DNA from: Roseomonas gilardii
GTDB taxonomy: Bacteria > Pseudomonadota > Alphaproteobacteria > Acetobacterales > Acetobacteraceae
Length of the DNA: 64,000 nt
Direction of reading: 5' to 3'
Assembly (NCBI RefSeq): GCF_001941945.1
Contig: NZ_CP015583.1
Location: forward strand, 237,001 to 301,000
The notes under the pieces are model-generated. The model was not told the DNA's origin, did not search any database, and worked only from the letters and a program-made list of their open reading frames with translations. The position numbers and the translations under genes are program-made. Shown one piece after another: positions 16,492 through 29,830 of this stretch (position 1 is the first letter of the stretch; every line of letters starts with the position of its first letter).

Positions 16492-19400
16492 ATGACGCTG
16501 CACGTCGCGCTGAACCACCGCACGTCCTACCGCTATGACAGGCCAGTCAACCTCGGCCCCCAGACCATCCGCCTGCGGCCGGCGCCGCATGCGCGGACCC
16601 CGATCGTCTCCTACAACCTGACGGTCGAGCCGAAGCCGCACTTCATCAACTGGATGCAGGACCCCTCGGGCAATTTCCAGGCGCGGGTGGTCTTTCCGGA
16701 ACGGGTCACGCATTTCGACGTGACGGTGGACCTCGTCGCCGACATGGCGACCATCAACCCCTTCGACTTCTTCCTGGAGCCCCAGGCCGAGACCTGGCCG
16801 TTCTCCTACGATCCGGTGCTGGCGGAGGAGTTGGCGCCCTATCGCCGGATGGACGCGCCCGGGCCGCTGCTCCAGGCCCTGATCGACGGTGTGCCGAAGA
16901 CCGAGCAGCGCACCGTGGACATGCTGGTGGGGCTGAACCAGAAGGTTCAGGGGCAGATCGCCTATATCGTGCGCATGGAGCCCGGTGTCTGGACACCGGA
17001 GGAGACGCTGGGCCATGCCAAAGGCTCCTGCCGCGACAGCACCTGGGTGCTGGTGCAGCTCCTGCGCAACCTGGGCTTCGCCGCCCGATTCGTGTCCGGC
17101 TACCTGATCCAGCTCACCGCCGATGTGAAGTCCATCACCGGCCCCACCGGGCCGGAGGCCGACTTCACCGACCTGCACGCCTGGTGCGAGGTCTATCTCC
17201 CCGGCGCCGGCTGGGTCGGGCTGGACGCCACCTCGGGCCTGATGGCGGGGGAGGGGCATATCCCGCTCGCCGCCACGCCGGAGCCTTCCTCCGCCGCGCC
17301 GATCAGCGGCCTGATCGAGAAGTGCGAGACGGTCTTCGACTTCTCCATGTCGGTGACCCGCGTGGCCGAGACGCCGCGCACCACCAAGCCCTACACCGAG
17401 GCGGAGTGGCAGGGCATCCTCCAGGCCGGGCGGGAGGTGGACCGGCAATTGGAGGCCGGCGGCGTGCGCCTGACCATGGGGGGCGAGCCGACCTTCATCG
17501 CCGCCGACGACATGGACGGCGCCGAGTGGAACACCGATGCCCTGGGCCCCACCAAGCGCGCCTATGCCGGGCGGCTGATGCGGCGTCTGGCGAAGCTCTG
17601 GTCGCCGGGCATGGTTCTCCAGCACACGGTGGGCAAGCACTATCCGGGCGAGCAGTTGCCGCGCTGGGCGCTGCACTGCCACTGGCGCAAGGATGGCGAG
17701 CCGGTCTGGGCCGATCCCTCCCTGCTGGCCTCGGACGACGACCGCGACAACGCCACCGCCGAGGACGCGAAGCGCTTCGGCCGCGCCCTGGCGGAGCGGC
17801 TGCAGGTGGACCCCTCGCTGGTCCAAGATGCCTATGAGGACATCCACTACTACCTATGGCGCGAGCACCGCCTGCCCGCCAATGTCATCGTCGAGGATGC
17901 CAAGCTCCAGGACCCGCTGGAGCGTGACCGCCTCGCCCGCGTCTATGGCCAGGGGCTGAATGCCGAGGCCGGCAGCGTGCTGCCGCTGCGCCGCATCGCC
18001 ATGGACGGCGTGAAGCGCTGGCAGTCCGGGCGCTGGTTCATGCGGGGCGACCACATCTTCCTCGTGCCCGGCGACAGTTCCATCGGCTTCCGCCTGCCCC
18101 TGCAGAGCCTGCCCTGGGTCAGCGACGGCAAGCGCCCGCTGGAGGTGGAGCGCGATCCCTTCGCCCCGCTCGGCGCCCTGCCGCCGCATTCGCGCCATGC
18201 CGGCCAGCCGGTGCAGCATGTCGGCCGGGGCAACAATGGCGGCCCGGGCGCGGCGCCCTTCGGCCCGCTGGGCCAGCGTGTCGCTGGGGCCGACGGCGAC
18301 GGGCTGGAAGGCCCCTATGCCAGCGATCCGGGCCCGCTGCCGCGCACCCGCGGCCTCGGCGGCCCCGGTATCGGCAACGGCACCGGCAACGGCTACACGC
18401 CCCCGGCGGCCGACTGGCGGCCGGAGGTCGGGCGCGAGGAACCGGATGTCGTCCGCACCGCCCTGACCATCGAGGCGCGGGGCGGCATCCTGCACGTCTT
18501 CTTCCCGCCGCTCACCGAGGCCGAGGACTGGCTCGACCTCTGCGCCGCCATCGAGGACACCGCCGCGGAGTTCAACCGCAAGGTCTTCCTGGAAGGCTAC
18601 CCGCCGCCGCGCGACCCGCGCCTGCTCTCCTTCTCCGTCACGCCGGACCCGGGCGTGATCGAGGTGAACGTGCATCCCTCGGCGAGCTGGAACGAGCATA
18701 TCGAGCGTTCGGAGCAGCTCTACGAGGAGGCGCGCCAGACCGGGCTGATCGCCGAGAAGTTCCTGCTCGACGGCCGCCATGTCGGCACCGGCGGCGGCAA
18801 CCATGTGGTGATGGGGGCTGAACGCGCCGCCGACAGCCCCTTCCTGCGCCGGCCCGACCTGCTGAAGTCGATGCTGGGCTTCTGGCACAACCATCCCAGC
18901 CTCTCCTACCTGTTCAGCGGGCTCTTCATCGGCCCCTTCTCGCAGCATCCGCGTGTGGACGAGGCGCGCGAGGACAGCGTGAACGAGCTGGAGATCGCCT
19001 TCGGCGAGGTGTCGCGCGACCGCCCGACGCCGCCCTGGCTGACCGACCGGCTATTCCGCAACATCCTCGCGGACATGACGGGCAACACGCACCGCACCGA
19101 GTTCTGCATCGACAAGATGTATGCGCCGGAAAGCTCGTCCGGCCGCCTCGGGCTGGTCGAGTACCGTGCGCTGGAAATGCCGCCGCACCACCAGATGTCG
19201 GCGGCGCAGATCCTGCTGATGCGGGCCTGCCTCGCCGCCTTCTGGGAGCGTCCCTACGAGCGGCGCCTGATCCGCTGGGGCACCCGGCTGCATGACGACT
19301 TCATGCTGCCGCACTTCGTCGAGGAGAATTTCCGCGACGCGGTGGAGGAGCTGCGCGGTATGGGCGCGCCGATCGAGCTGGAGTGGTTCCGGCCGCATTT

Positions 19401-19953
19401 CGAGTTCCGCTTTCCGCAGATCGGCGAGGTCTCGGTGCGCGGCATGAACCTCGACCTGCGCTATGCGCTGGAGCCCTGGCACTCGCTGGGCGAGGAGCCC
19501 GGCATCGGCGGCACCGTGCGCTATGTGGACAGCTCGCCGGAGCGGGTGCAGGCGCGGATCAGCGGCTGGGTGGACGAGCGCTTCATCCTCGCCTGCAACG
19601 GGCGCGCCGTGCCGCTCACCGCCACGGAACGCCAGGGCGAGTATGTGGGCGGCGTGCGCTTCAAGGCCTGGAACCCGCCATCTTCGCTGCACCCGACGAT
19701 CCGGGCACAGTCGCCGCTGGTCTTCGACATCTACGACCGCTGGACCGGCCGTTCGCTGGGCGGGCTGACGCACCATGTCTCCCACCCGGGCGGCCGCAAC
19801 TACGACACGCGTCCGGTCAATGCCAACGAGGCCGAGGCGCGCCGCCGCACCCGCTTCTTCGCCTTCGGTCATACGCCGGGGCCTATGGCGGAGCCGGTGC
19901 TCTCGGTCGGGCTGGAGCATCCGCGCACGCTGGACCTGCGCCGGCCGGTCTGA
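16492..19953 (+). CDS. DUF2126 transglutaminase-like protein
   Basis: 1153 residues. The N-terminal 280 residues are a bacterial transglutaminase N-region plus core; the catalytic cysteine lies in KGSCRDSTWVL and the histidine in DLHAWCEVYLPG. The remainder is the DUF2126 domain, beginning at LTMGGEPTFIAADD. Such proteins are cytoplasmic, often encoded with a second transglutaminase, an alpha-E (DUF403) protein and a circularly permuted ATP-grasp protein, and are suspected to make or cut peptide or isopeptide bonds. None of those partners is here. A glycine/proline-rich linker spans about residues 560-640. ATG 16492 matches the family start (MTLHVALNHRTSYRYDRP). Confidence 0.9.
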   Translation: MTLHVALNHRTSYRYDRPVNLGPQTIRLRPAPHARTPIVSYNLTVEPKPHFINWMQDPSGNFQARVVFPERVTHFDVTVDLVADMATINPFDFFLEPQAETWPFSYDPVLAEELAPYRRMDAPGPLLQALIDGVPKTEQRTVDMLVGLNQKVQGQIAYIVRMEPGVWTPEETLGHAKGSCRDSTWVLVQLLRNLGFAARFVSGYLIQLTADVKSITGPTGPEADFTDLHAWCEVYLPGAGWVGLDATSGLMAGEGHIPLAATPEPSSAAPISGLIEKCETVFDFSMSVTRVAETPRTTKPYTEAEWQGILQAGREVDRQLEAGGVRLTMGGEPTFIAADDMDGAEWNTDALGPTKRAYAGRLMRRLAKLWSPGMVLQHTVGKHYPGEQLPRWALHCHWRKDGEPVWADPSLLASDDDRDNATAEDAKRFGRALAERLQVDPSLVQDAYEDIHYYLWREHRLPANVIVEDAKLQDPLERDRLARVYGQGLNAEAGSVLPLRRIAMDGVKRWQSGRWFMRGDHIFLVPGDSSIGFRLPLQSLPWVSDGKRPLEVERDPFAPLGALPPHSRHAGQPVQHVGRGNNGGPGAAPFGPLGQRVAGADGDGLEGPYASDPGPLPRTRGLGGPGIGNGTGNGYTPPAADWRPEVGREEPDVVRTALTIEARGGILHVFFPPLTEAEDWLDLCAAIEDTAAEFNRKVFLEGYPPPRDPRLLSFSVTPDPGVIEVNVHPSASWNEHIERSEQLYEEARQTGLIAEKFLLDGRHVGTGGGNHVVMGAERAADSPFLRRPDLLKSMLGFWHNHPSLSYLFSGLFIGPFSQHPRVDEAREDSVNELEIAFGEVSRDRPTPPWLTDRLFRNILADMTGNTHRTEFCIDKMYAPESSSGRLGLVEYRALEMPPHHQMSAAQILLMRACLAAFWERPYERRLIRWGTRLHDDFMLPHFVEENFRDAVEELRGMGAPIELEWFRPHFEFRFPQIGEVSVRGMNLDLRYALEPWHSLGEEPGIGGTVRYVDSSPERVQARISGWVDERFILACNGRAVPLTATERQGEYVGGVRFKAWNPPSSLHPTIRAQSPLVFDIYDRWTGRSLGGLTHHVSHPGGRNYDTRPVNANEAEARRRTRFFAFGHTPGPMAEPVLSVGLEHPRTLDLRRPV

Positions 19954-19965
19954 GAGTCCCGATCC

Positions 19966-19992
19966 GGAGGGCGGCCTTCGGAGCCGCCCTCC
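19966..19992 (+). terminator. Hairpin after the DUF2126 gene
   Basis: GGAGGGCGGC, a 7-base loop, GCCGCCCTCC: a perfect 10-bp stem starting 12 bases after the stop codon. No T-tract follows, so it may end transcription weakly or only protect the 3' end. Confidence 0.5.
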
Positions 19993-20058
19993 TGCTGACC
20001 AACCCGTCTTGTCTGATGGGGCCGGGGACCGCCCCGGCCGCCCCGTCGGATAAAATCC

Positions 20059-20117
20059 CCGGGAAACGACCGGGCTTCCTCCACCGCATCGGTACGGTGG
20101 AGGAAGGGCTTTCCCGG
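20059..20117 (+). repeat. Large nested stem-loop
   Basis: The inner stem CTTCCTCCACCG (20075-20086) pairs perfectly with CGGTGGAGGAAG (20095-20106). The outer stem CCGGGAAA (20059-20066) pairs with TTTCCCGG (20110-20117). It ends 10 bases before the Fur-like palindrome. It could be a second terminator isolating the siderophore operon, or a structured RNA element. Confidence 0.6.
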
Positions 20118-20127
20118 CGGCCCCTTG

Positions 20128-20150
20128 TTAATGCGAGTTGTTCTCATTAA
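20128..20150 (+). promoter_or_regulatory. Fur-like palindrome upstream of the siderophore operon
   Basis: The arms TTAATGCGAG and TTCTCATTAA flank TTG. The reverse strand reads AATGAGAACAACTCGCATT, close to the AATGAGAA/TTCTCATT half-sites of Fur operators. It is an A/T-rich island in G/C-rich DNA, 133 bases before the first gene of the siderophore operon, and would give iron-repressed expression. Confidence 0.65.
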
Positions 20151-20282
20151 AACCCGCCCCCGATGTGGGTGGGCCCTCCTCCGGGGCATGACCGGCCGCG
20201 AGCGAACGTGGGTTTGGGTTCATCCGCGCGTACAAGGATCGGCCTTCCCGGTCATCCACAGGTTCAGCGGACGGAACAACGC

Positions 20283-21356
20283 ATGATGACGCACCCGACG
20301 AAGCCTCAGCCCCATTCCGGGCTTTCGCGGCGTTCCCTGCTGGGCCTGATGGCCTCGGCCGCCGTGATCGGCCGCATCGCCCCGGCTTTCGCCGCGCCGG
20401 CGATCGGCGGCAACCGCCGCATCGCGCCGGGCCTCTACGAGATCGTGGTGAACCCGACCGCCAACCGCGTCTATGTCGCGTCGGCCGGCCAGCGCGGCGC
20501 CAACGATGCCAGCATCCTGGTGCTGGACCCCGTGACGCTGGAGGCCAGCTCCGCCATCGAGCTGCGCGACGAGCCGGCCTTCGGCCTGGCGCTGAACAAC
20601 AAGACGCAGACCCTCTACACCACCAACACCCGCAGCGGCTCGGTTTCCGCCATCGACCTGCGCGACAACAGCGCGGTGAAGATCAGCGAGGGCGAGGGCG
20701 CGCATCTGCGCCAGGTGCTGGTGGATGAGGACAGCAACACCGTCTATGCCTCCGTCTTCGGCGCCAAGGAGAAGCCGAGCGCGGTCTGGATCATCGACGG
20801 CGCGGCGAAGAAGGTGGCCGGCACGGTCGGTGATCTGAAGGGCGGCGTCGCCGGCCTGGCACTGGACAAGGCGGGCAAGCGCCTCTTCGGCACGGCCATG
20901 GCGGATAACGAGATCGTCGAGATCGACCTCGCCAGCCGCGCGGTGAAGCGCCGCTTCCCCTCGGGCGGCGAGCGGCCGATCAACCTGGCCTTCGACGCCG
21001 CCAATGGCCGCCTGCTGGTCGCCAACCAGGGCAGCGGCGACATGACCGTGCTGAACGCCGCGGACGGCAAGCTGCTGAACACCGTCAAGACCGGCGAGGG
21101 CGCGCTCGGCATCACCCTCTCGCCCGGCAACGGCCTCGTCTATGTCGCCAACCGCGGCGCCGGCACGGTCAGCGTGATCGACGGCAAGAGCCTGTCGGTG
21201 CTGGCCAACCTCGCCACCGGCACGCATCCCAACACGGTCGCCGTCGATCCGCGCACCAACTTCGCCTATGTCACCAACAAGGCGAAGATGTCGCCGCGCG
21301 GCCAGCCGCCGGTCGAGGATCCGAACGGCGACACCGTCACCATCATCAAGCCCTGA
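20283..21356 (+). CDS. YncE-like beta-propeller protein with Tat signal
   Basis: 357 residues. The N-terminus has a twin-arginine signal (SRRSLLGLMAS) with an AFA-A-type cleavage site. The mature part is a run of about 40-residue blades with motifs such as VYVASAGQRGANDASILVLD, TLYTTNTRSGSVSAIDL and LVYVANRGAGTVSVIDG, the YVTN/YncE seven-bladed propeller. E. coli YncE is periplasmic and iron-repressed, with uncertain function. Here the gene is first behind a Fur-like site and 16 bases upstream of dhbC, so it is probably coregulated with siderophore synthesis. ATG 20286 immediately follows ATG 20283; either could be used. Confidence 0.88.
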   Translation: MMTHPTKPQPHSGLSRRSLLGLMASAAVIGRIAPAFAAPAIGGNRRIAPGLYEIVVNPTANRVYVASAGQRGANDASILVLDPVTLEASSAIELRDEPAFGLALNNKTQTLYTTNTRSGSVSAIDLRDNSAVKISEGEGAHLRQVLVDEDSNTVYASVFGAKEKPSAVWIIDGAAKKVAGTVGDLKGGVAGLALDKAGKRLFGTAMADNEIVEIDLASRAVKRRFPSGGERPINLAFDAANGRLLVANQGSGDMTVLNAADGKLLNTVKTGEGALGITLSPGNGLVYVANRGAGTVSVIDGKSLSVLANLATGTHPNTVAVDPRTNFAYVTNKAKMSPRGQPPVEDPNGDTVTIIKP

Positions 21357-21372
21357 GCGGAGGGCGTGGTCC

Positions 21373-22560
21373 GTGGGTGACGGGTCGATTCCGGCGGAGG
21401 GCGTGGCTTCGCCCGCCGCCTCCGCCGGGCAGGCGATGGGCTTCGCCTTCCTTTCCGGGCGCCGTCGCCTGCGGGGGGAAGGCATGGCCGGCCTGTTGCC
21501 GCGCGGGCCGGTGGCCACGCTGGGCGAGCGGGTGCGCGAATTCTTCCGTGCTCACCCGCAGGCCGGGCTTCTGGCCGGCGCGCTGCCCTTCGACCGTGAC
21601 GCCCCGGACCACCTGACCGCGCCGGAGCGGGTGACGGAGCCCGCCGGCTCGGGTGCCTCCGGTCCAACGGCCTCGGCCGCGTCGCCGGCCCCGCGCTGGT
21701 CCCTGCGCCCGGAGCCGGCGGCGGCCGTCTATGCCGCGTCCGTCGCCCGCGCCCTGGAGGCCATGGCAGCGGAACCCGGACTGGCCAAGCTGGTCCTGTC
21801 GCGCTGCCTTGTGGCCACGGCGGAGCGGGCGATCGATCCGGAGGCGCTGCTGCGCCGGCTGGACACGGACCCGGCCATCACTGCCTTCCTGGTCCCTCTG
21901 CCGCCCGCCGGGGATGGCGCCGGGCGCCTTCTCGCCGGGGCGACGCCGGAGCTCCTGGTGTCCCGCCAGGGCCGCGCGGTGCTGTCGCACCCCCTGGCCG
22001 GCTCCGCGCGGCGCGAGGCCGATCCCGCCGCCGACCGCGCCGCCGCCGAGGCACTCGGCCGCTCGGGCAAGGACCGGCGGGAGCATGCGCTGGTGGCGGA
22101 GTTCATCCTCGACATGCTGGCCCCCCATTGCCGGAAGCTCGGGGCGCCGGAGGGCACCACCATCACCTCCACCCGCAGCATGTGGCATCTCGGCACCCGC
22201 ATCGAGGGCGAACTGAAGGACCCCGGCACCTCCGCCGCCGACCTCGCCGCCTTGCTGCACCCCACCCCGGCCGTTTGCGGCGTGCCGCGCGACCGGGCGG
22301 CGGAGCGCATCCATGCGCTGGAAGGCTACGAGCGGGATTTCTATGCCGGGGCGGTGGGCTGGTGCGATCGCGCGGGTGACGGGTCCTGGCATGTCTCCAT
22401 CCGCTGTGCCGAGATCACCGGCAACCGGGCGCGCCTCTATGCCGGGGCCGGCATCGTGCCGGGCTCCGATCCGGAGGCCGAGGCGCGCGAGACCGCGGCC
22501 AAGTTCCGCGCCATGTTGAATGCCCTGGGCGTGCCGCCGGGGCAGGAGTTCGACCGATGA
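21373..22560 (+). CDS. dhbC: Isochorismate synthase of siderophore synthesis
   Basis: About 395 residues. A chorismate-binding (MenF/EntC) enzyme that isomerises chorismate to isochorismate, the first step to 2,3-dihydroxybenzoate. Family stretches are present: [51 protein letters not shown] and the active-site region [14 protein letters not shown] through [19 protein letters not shown] 21373 is chosen because a GGAGGG site lies eight bases upstream and it begins right after the YncE-like gene. It overlaps dhbE by ATGA. Confidence 0.93.
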   Translation: MGDGSIPAEGVASPAASAGQAMGFAFLSGRRRLRGEGMAGLLPRGPVATLGERVREFFRAHPQAGLLAGALPFDRDAPDHLTAPERVTEPAGSGASGPTASAASPAPRWSLRPEPAAAVYAASVARALEAMAAEPGLAKLVLSRCLVATAERAIDPEALLRRLDTDPAITAFLVPLPPAGDGAGRLLAGATPELLVSRQGRAVLSHPLAGSARREADPAADRAAAEALGRSGKDRREHALVAEFILDMLAPHCRKLGAPEGTTITSTRSMWHLGTRIEGELKDPGTSAADLAALLHPTPAVCGVPRDRAAERIHALEGYERDFYAGAVGWCDRAGDGSWHVSIRCAEITGNRARLYAGAGIVPGSDPEAEARETAAKFRAMLNALGVPPGQEFDR

Positions 22561-24191
22561 TCCCGTTGCGCCAGGAATGGCCGGAGGAATTCGCCCGGCG
22601 CTACCGCGAGGCGGGCTACTGGCGCGGCGAGACCTTTCCGGGCTTCCTGCGCCAGCGCGCGGCGGAGCGCCCGGATGCGGTGGCCATCGTGGATGGCGAG
22701 CGGCACTGGACCTATCGCCATCTCCAGGAGCGTGCGGAGCGCCACGCGGCGGGCTTCCTGAAGCTGGGCCTGCGGCCGGGCGACCGGGTGGTGGTGCAGA
22801 TGGGCAATGTCGCCGAGTTCTTCTCGGCGGTCTTCGGCCTGTTCCGCGCCGGTATGATCCCGGTCTATGCCCTGCCGGCACACCGCATCACCGAGATCGC
22901 GCATTTCGCCCGGCGGGCCGAGGCGCGCGGCTATGTCACCATGGAGCGTGCGGACGGCTTCGATTACCGGTCCCTGGCGCGGGCACTGCGCGCGGAGGTT
23001 CCGGCGGTCGAGCATGTGGTCATCGCCGGGGCGGCGGAGGAATTCACCGCGCTGGAGGACTGCGTGGCGGAGCCCGGGGAACTGGATGGCGGCCTTCCGG
23101 CCGATCCCGACCCGTCCTCGGTCGCCTTCCTGCAGATCTCCGGCGGCAGCACCGGCCTGTCGAAGCTGATCCCGCGCACGCATGACGACTACATCTACAG
23201 CTTCCGGGCCAGCAACGAAATCTGCGGCGTCACGCCGGACAGCGTCCTCCTTGTCGCGCTGCCGGCGGCGCACAACTTCCCGATGAGCTCGCCCGGCCAT
23301 ATGGGCGCCCTCTATGCCGGGGCGCGGGTGGTGCTGAGCCCCAATCCCAGCCCCGAGACCGCCTTCCCCCTCATCGCGCGGGAGCATGTGACCATCACCG
23401 GCCTCGTGCCGCCGCTCGCCCTGCTCTGGATGCAGGCGGCGCCGAACACGCGGCACGACCTCGGCAGTCTCAAGGTGCTACTGGTCGGCGGTGCGAAGTT
23501 CACGCGCGAGGGGGCGAAGCGCGTCCGCCCCACGCTCGGCTGCACCTTGCAGCAGGTCTTCGGCATGGCCGAGGGGCTGGTGAACTACACCCGCCTCGAC
23601 GACCCGGAGGAGATCATCACCGGTACCCAGGGCCGCCCGATCAGCCCGGATGACGAGGTGCTGATCGTGGACGACCATGGCGAGCCGGTGCCGGAGGGCG
23701 AGCCGGGCCATCTGCTGACGCGCGGCCCCTACACGATCCGCGCCTATCACAACGACGACGCGGCGAATGCGCGCTCCTTCACCGCGGACGGCTACTATCG
23801 CACCGGCGACATCGTGCGCCGCCTGCCGGGCGGCTATCTGGAGGTGCAGGGCAGGGCGGGCGACCACATCAACCGCGCGGGCGAGAAGATCTCGGCCGAG
23901 GAGGTGGAGGACCATCTCCTGGCGCATCCGAACGTCTTCGACGTCGCCATCGTCTCCGTGCCCGACCCCTATCTCGGCGAGCGCATCTGCGCCTTCGTCA
24001 TCCCGCAAGACGAGAAGCCCAAGGCGGCGGCGCTGAAGGCCTGGATGCGCCAACGCGGCATCGCCGACTTCAAGGTGCCGGACCAGATCGTCTTCGTGGA
24101 ACGCTTCGCCACCACCGCGGCGCTGAAGATCAGCCGCAAGGAACTCCGCGCCCGGCTGCGCGCGCAGTTCCTGGAACAGCAGGAATCGTGA
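22557..24191 (+). CDS. dhbE: 2,3-dihydroxybenzoate-AMP ligase
   Basis: 544 residues. A stand-alone adenylating enzyme of the EntE/DhbE type that activates 2,3-dihydroxybenzoate with ATP and loads it on an aryl carrier protein. The phosphate-binding loop is [19 protein letters not shown], the aromatic pocket region carries [13 protein letters not shown], the hinge is [15 protein letters not shown], and the catalytic lysine lies near the end in LKISRKELR. Length equals the family norm. Translationally coupled on both sides (ATGA with dhbC, TGATG with dhbB). Confidence 0.95.
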   Translation: MIPLRQEWPEEFARRYREAGYWRGETFPGFLRQRAAERPDAVAIVDGERHWTYRHLQERAERHAAGFLKLGLRPGDRVVVQMGNVAEFFSAVFGLFRAGMIPVYALPAHRITEIAHFARRAEARGYVTMERADGFDYRSLARALRAEVPAVEHVVIAGAAEEFTALEDCVAEPGELDGGLPADPDPSSVAFLQISGGSTGLSKLIPRTHDDYIYSFRASNEICGVTPDSVLLVALPAAHNFPMSSPGHMGALYAGARVVLSPNPSPETAFPLIAREHVTITGLVPPLALLWMQAAPNTRHDLGSLKVLLVGGAKFTREGAKRVRPTLGCTLQQVFGMAEGLVNYTRLDDPEEIITGTQGRPISPDDEVLIVDDHGEPVPEGEPGHLLTRGPYTIRAYHNDDAANARSFTADGYYRTGDIVRRLPGGYLEVQGRAGDHINRAGEKISAEEVEDHLLAHPNVFDVAIVSVPDPYLGERICAFVIPQDEKPKAAALKAWMRQRGIADFKVPDQIVFVERFATTAALKISRKELRARLRAQFLEQQES

Positions 24192-24835
24192 TGTCGAGTA
24201 CCAAGGGCCTGCCGCGCATCCCCGCCTATCCGCTGCCGCGCGCGGAGGAGCTGCCCGCCGCGCGTGCCCCCTGGCGGCTGGAACGCGACCGCGCCGCCCT
24301 GCTGGTGCATGACATGCAGCGCTATTTCGTCGGCGCCTTCACGCCCGACGAGCCGCCGATCGAGCCGGTTCTGGCCAATATCCACGCCCTGGCCGCCAAG
24401 GCACGCGCCGCCGGCATCCCCGTCTTCTACACGGCGCAGGAAGGAGACCAGGACCGGCGCGATCGCGGTCTTCAGGCGGATCTCTGGGGCAAGGGCATGA
24501 GCTGGTCGCAGGACCACCAGCCGATCCTGGACGACCTGGCGCCGCAGCCGCACGACTTCGTGCTGGTGAAGCACCGCTACAGCGCCTTCCAGCGCAGCAA
24601 CCTGGAAACGCTGATGCGGGCCCGGGGCCGCGACCAGATCATCGTCTGCGGCATCTATGCGCATATCGGCTGCCTGCTCACGGCGGCGGAGGCCTTCATG
24701 CGCGACATCGAGCCCTTCTACGCGGCCGATGCGGTAGCGGACTTCTCGCGCGAGAAGCACGACATGGCGCTGCGCTACGTCGCCGATGTCTGCGGCGTGC
24801 CGATGACCACCAAGCAGATCCTGGAGGTCCTATGA
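24191..24835 (+). CDS. dhbB: Isochorismatase
   Basis: 214 residues. Converts isochorismate to 2,3-dihydro-2,3-dihydroxybenzoate. The catalytic aspartate is in LLVHDMQRYFVG, and the signature GIYAHIGCLLTA and the lysine region VLVKHRYSAFQ match EntB/DhbB. Unlike EntB it stops after the hydrolase domain; the aryl carrier domain is encoded separately just downstream. The start is ATG 24191 overlapping the dhbE stop, or GTG 24188. It overlaps the carrier gene by ATGA. Confidence 0.94.
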   Translation: MSSTKGLPRIPAYPLPRAEELPAARAPWRLERDRAALLVHDMQRYFVGAFTPDEPPIEPVLANIHALAAKARAAGIPVFYTAQEGDQDRRDRGLQADLWGKGMSWSQDHQPILDDLAPQPHDFVLVKHRYSAFQRSNLETLMRARGRDQIIVCGIYAHIGCLLTAAEAFMRDIEPFYAADAVADFSREKHDMALRYVADVCGVPMTTKQILEVL

Positions 24836-25086
24836 ATCACGCCCCGCTGACCAGGGAGGGCATGCGCGCCGACATCGCGCGCCTGCTGCACGAAGACCCG
24901 TCGGAGATCGGCGACGACGACAGCCTGATCGATCTCGGCCTCGATTCCATGCGCGCCATGAACCTCCTCCTGCTCTGGAGCGAGCGCGGCCTCGTGCTGG
25001 ATTTCGGCGAGTTCGCCGAGGAACTCACGCTGAACGCCTGGTGGGCGATCGTGGAGCGCCGCCAGAAGGCGCAGGCCAGGGGCTGA
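24832..25086 (+). CDS. Stand-alone aryl carrier protein
   Basis: 84 residues. A phosphopantetheine-binding carrier with the attachment serine S39 in LGLDSMRAMN. It corresponds to the C-terminal domain of EntB, here split off, and would hold 2,3-dihydroxybenzoate as a thioester for the condensation domain of the next gene. The helix content and acidic surface (EDPSEIGDDD) fit the family. It lies between isochorismatase (ATGA overlap) and the NRPS (1-base gap). Confidence 0.93.
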   Translation: MNHAPLTREGMRADIARLLHEDPSEIGDDDSLIDLGLDSMRAMNLLLLWSERGLVLDFGEFAEELTLNAWWAIVERRQKAQARG

Positions 25087-25087
25087 G

Positions 25088-29019
<3,932 letters not shown>

Positions 29020-29038
<19 letters not shown>

Positions 29039-29781
29039 CGGGGCGCATCGCCCTGGTCAGCGGCGCGGGCGGCGGCATCGGCGCCGCCGTGGTGCGGGCC
29101 CTGCGGGAGGAAGGCGCGCGCGTCGTTGCCACCGACCTGGACCCCGCCGCCATCGCCCCCGGCGAGGGCATCCGGGCCGAGGCCCTGGACGTCACCGACA
29201 GCGCCGCGGTGGAGGCGCTGGTGGAGCGGGTGGAGCGCGAATGGGGGCCGGTCGATCTCGGTGCCAGCGTCGCGGGCGTGCTCTCCACCACCCTGGTCAC
29301 CGAGACCACGGATGCCGAATGGCGCCGCGTCTTCGCGGTGAATGCCGAGGGCGTGTTTCACGTGTCCCGCGCCCTGGCGCGGCGGATGCAGCCCCGTGGG
29401 CGCGGCAGCCTCGTCACCGTCAGCTCCAATGCCGCCGGCATCCCGCGCCATGCCATGGCGGCCTATGCGGCCTCCAAGGCGGCAGCCACCATGTTCACCC
29501 GCTGCCTGGGGCTGGAACTGGCGCCGCACGGCATCCGCTGCAACATCGTGGCGCCGGGCTCGACGCTCACGCCGATGCAGACGGGGATGTGGTCGGACGC
29601 GGATGGCGCGGCGCGGGTGATCGCGGGCGTGCCGGAAGCCTTCAAGACCGGCATCCCCCTCGGCAAGCTGGCCACGCCGGAGGATATCGCGGAGGCGGTG
29701 GTCTTCCTGCTCTCCGACCGCGCCGGGCATATCACCATGACCGACCTCTACGTGGATGGCGGCGCGACGATGCGGGCGTAA
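29020..29781 (+). CDS. dhbA: 2,3-dihydro-2,3-dihydroxybenzoate dehydrogenase
   Basis: 253 residues, short-chain dehydrogenase. NAD-binding GAGGGIGAAVV, active-site serine in TVSSNAAGIPR, catalytic YAASKAAA, and the C-terminal DGG motif are present. In this operon it must be EntA/DhbA, oxidising dihydro-dihydroxybenzoate to 2,3-dihydroxybenzoate. ATG 29020 has a GGAAGGAGG site and overlaps the end of the NRPS gene by 19 bases, so expression is coupled. Confidence 0.92.
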
Positions 29782-29830
29782 AAACCCTCCGCCGCACCGG
29801 GATGCGGGGAATGAGGAGTTCTCGACGAGC

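Larger units (their letters stand above)
19954..20282. other. Structured leader between the DUF2126 gene and the siderophore operon
   Basis: 329 bp without a gene. In order it holds a 10-bp hairpin (19966-19992), a large nested stem-loop (20059-20117), a Fur-like palindrome (20128-20150) and about 130 bases of untranslated leader before the YncE-like gene. Confidence 0.6.
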
